From positions 1 to 64,000 of the forward strand of contig NZ_JADMLG010000023.1 of NCBI RefSeq assembly GCF_015674855.1: 64,000 bases of DNA, written 5' to 3'. The position numbers and the translations under genes are program-made. Positions 63,912-64,000 of the stretch are shown piece after piece. Each line of letters opens with the position of its first letter. The first letter of the stretch is position 1. This DNA comes from Nocardia bovistercoris. GTDB lineage: Bacteria; Actinomycetota; Actinomycetes; Mycobacteriales; Mycobacteriaceae. The notes under the pieces are model-generated. The model had not been told where the DNA came from, searched no databases, and saw nothing but the letters and a program-made list of their open reading frames with translations.

Positions 63912-64000
63912 GCGAAGCAGCCTGGTCGCAGGTCAGGCGCCGAGCCGGCAGGTTCCGGCCACCGCGTTCCTGACCACCGTGTGCCTGACCACCGTGCACG

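Noticed and set aside
63969..64000. Short direct repeat CTGACCACCGTG at the window end
   Set aside because: Two copies only, cut by the window edge; nothing can be concluded.

Overview
High-GC actinobacterial chromosome, most likely Nocardia or a close mycolic-acid relative. The evidence is Lsr2, an actinobacterial ClpC, a lysine-type Pls synthetase, many GTG/TTG starts, and a gene order that, as far as I remember it, matches the Mycobacterium tuberculosis clpC1-lsr2-lysS-coaX-panD-panC-fol-ftsH and hpt-tilS-Rv3626c-dacB-ppa blocks. No rRNA, tRNA, CRISPR array, IS transposase or prophage gene was seen.

Layout. 1-4980 is accessory: a hairpin repeat, a sensor kinase whose response regulator survives only as a remnant, a VWA protein, a cluster of DnaA-box-like 9-mers, a DinB/WYL pair and a DUF1877 gene. 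4980-11810 holds clpC, a DUF1772 gene, an FHA-HTH protein, lsr2 and lysS. 11898-23823 is a long minus-strand housekeeping block read from right to left: ftsH, folE, folP, folB, folK, a DUF3180 gene, a coiled-coil membrane protein, a Rossmann-like protein, panC, panD, coaX, then cysteine dioxygenase and rhodanese. Many of these genes overlap by 4 bp.

24341-38140 splits the two conserved blocks. It carries hypothetical genes, a PucR-type regulator divergent from a semialdehyde dehydrogenase, a LysR regulator, and an unusual locus: an amidase-fold protein lacking all three catalytic residues, divergent from two overlapping paralogous membrane proteins, one an apparently competent Ser/Thr kinase and the other a clear pseudokinase. 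A Uma2-family gene fragment marks the right edge. 38171-43445 returns to conserved genes (hpt, tilS, metalloprotease, dacB, ppa).

43504-64000 is accessory again. It holds an aromatic-rich secreted peptide, two MarR/MFS efflux units with readable operators, a crotonase, an OHCU-decarboxylase-like remnant, a YbaK protein, an intact Uma2 gene and a class V aminotransferase behind a SAM-IV-type riboswitch. These are followed by a Pls/PosA-like non-ribosomal homopolymer synthetase, whose hand-read specificity code resembles that for lysine, translationally coupled to an M1 metallopeptidase. The end of the window carries small hypothetical proteins, an alpha/beta hydrolase, a secreted lipase and an SDR oxidoreductase.

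The most promising candidates for something undescribed are the pseudo-amidase/kinase/pseudokinase locus (30976-37969) and the Pls-M1 pair (52639-58568). All family calls are by eye; no database search was run.
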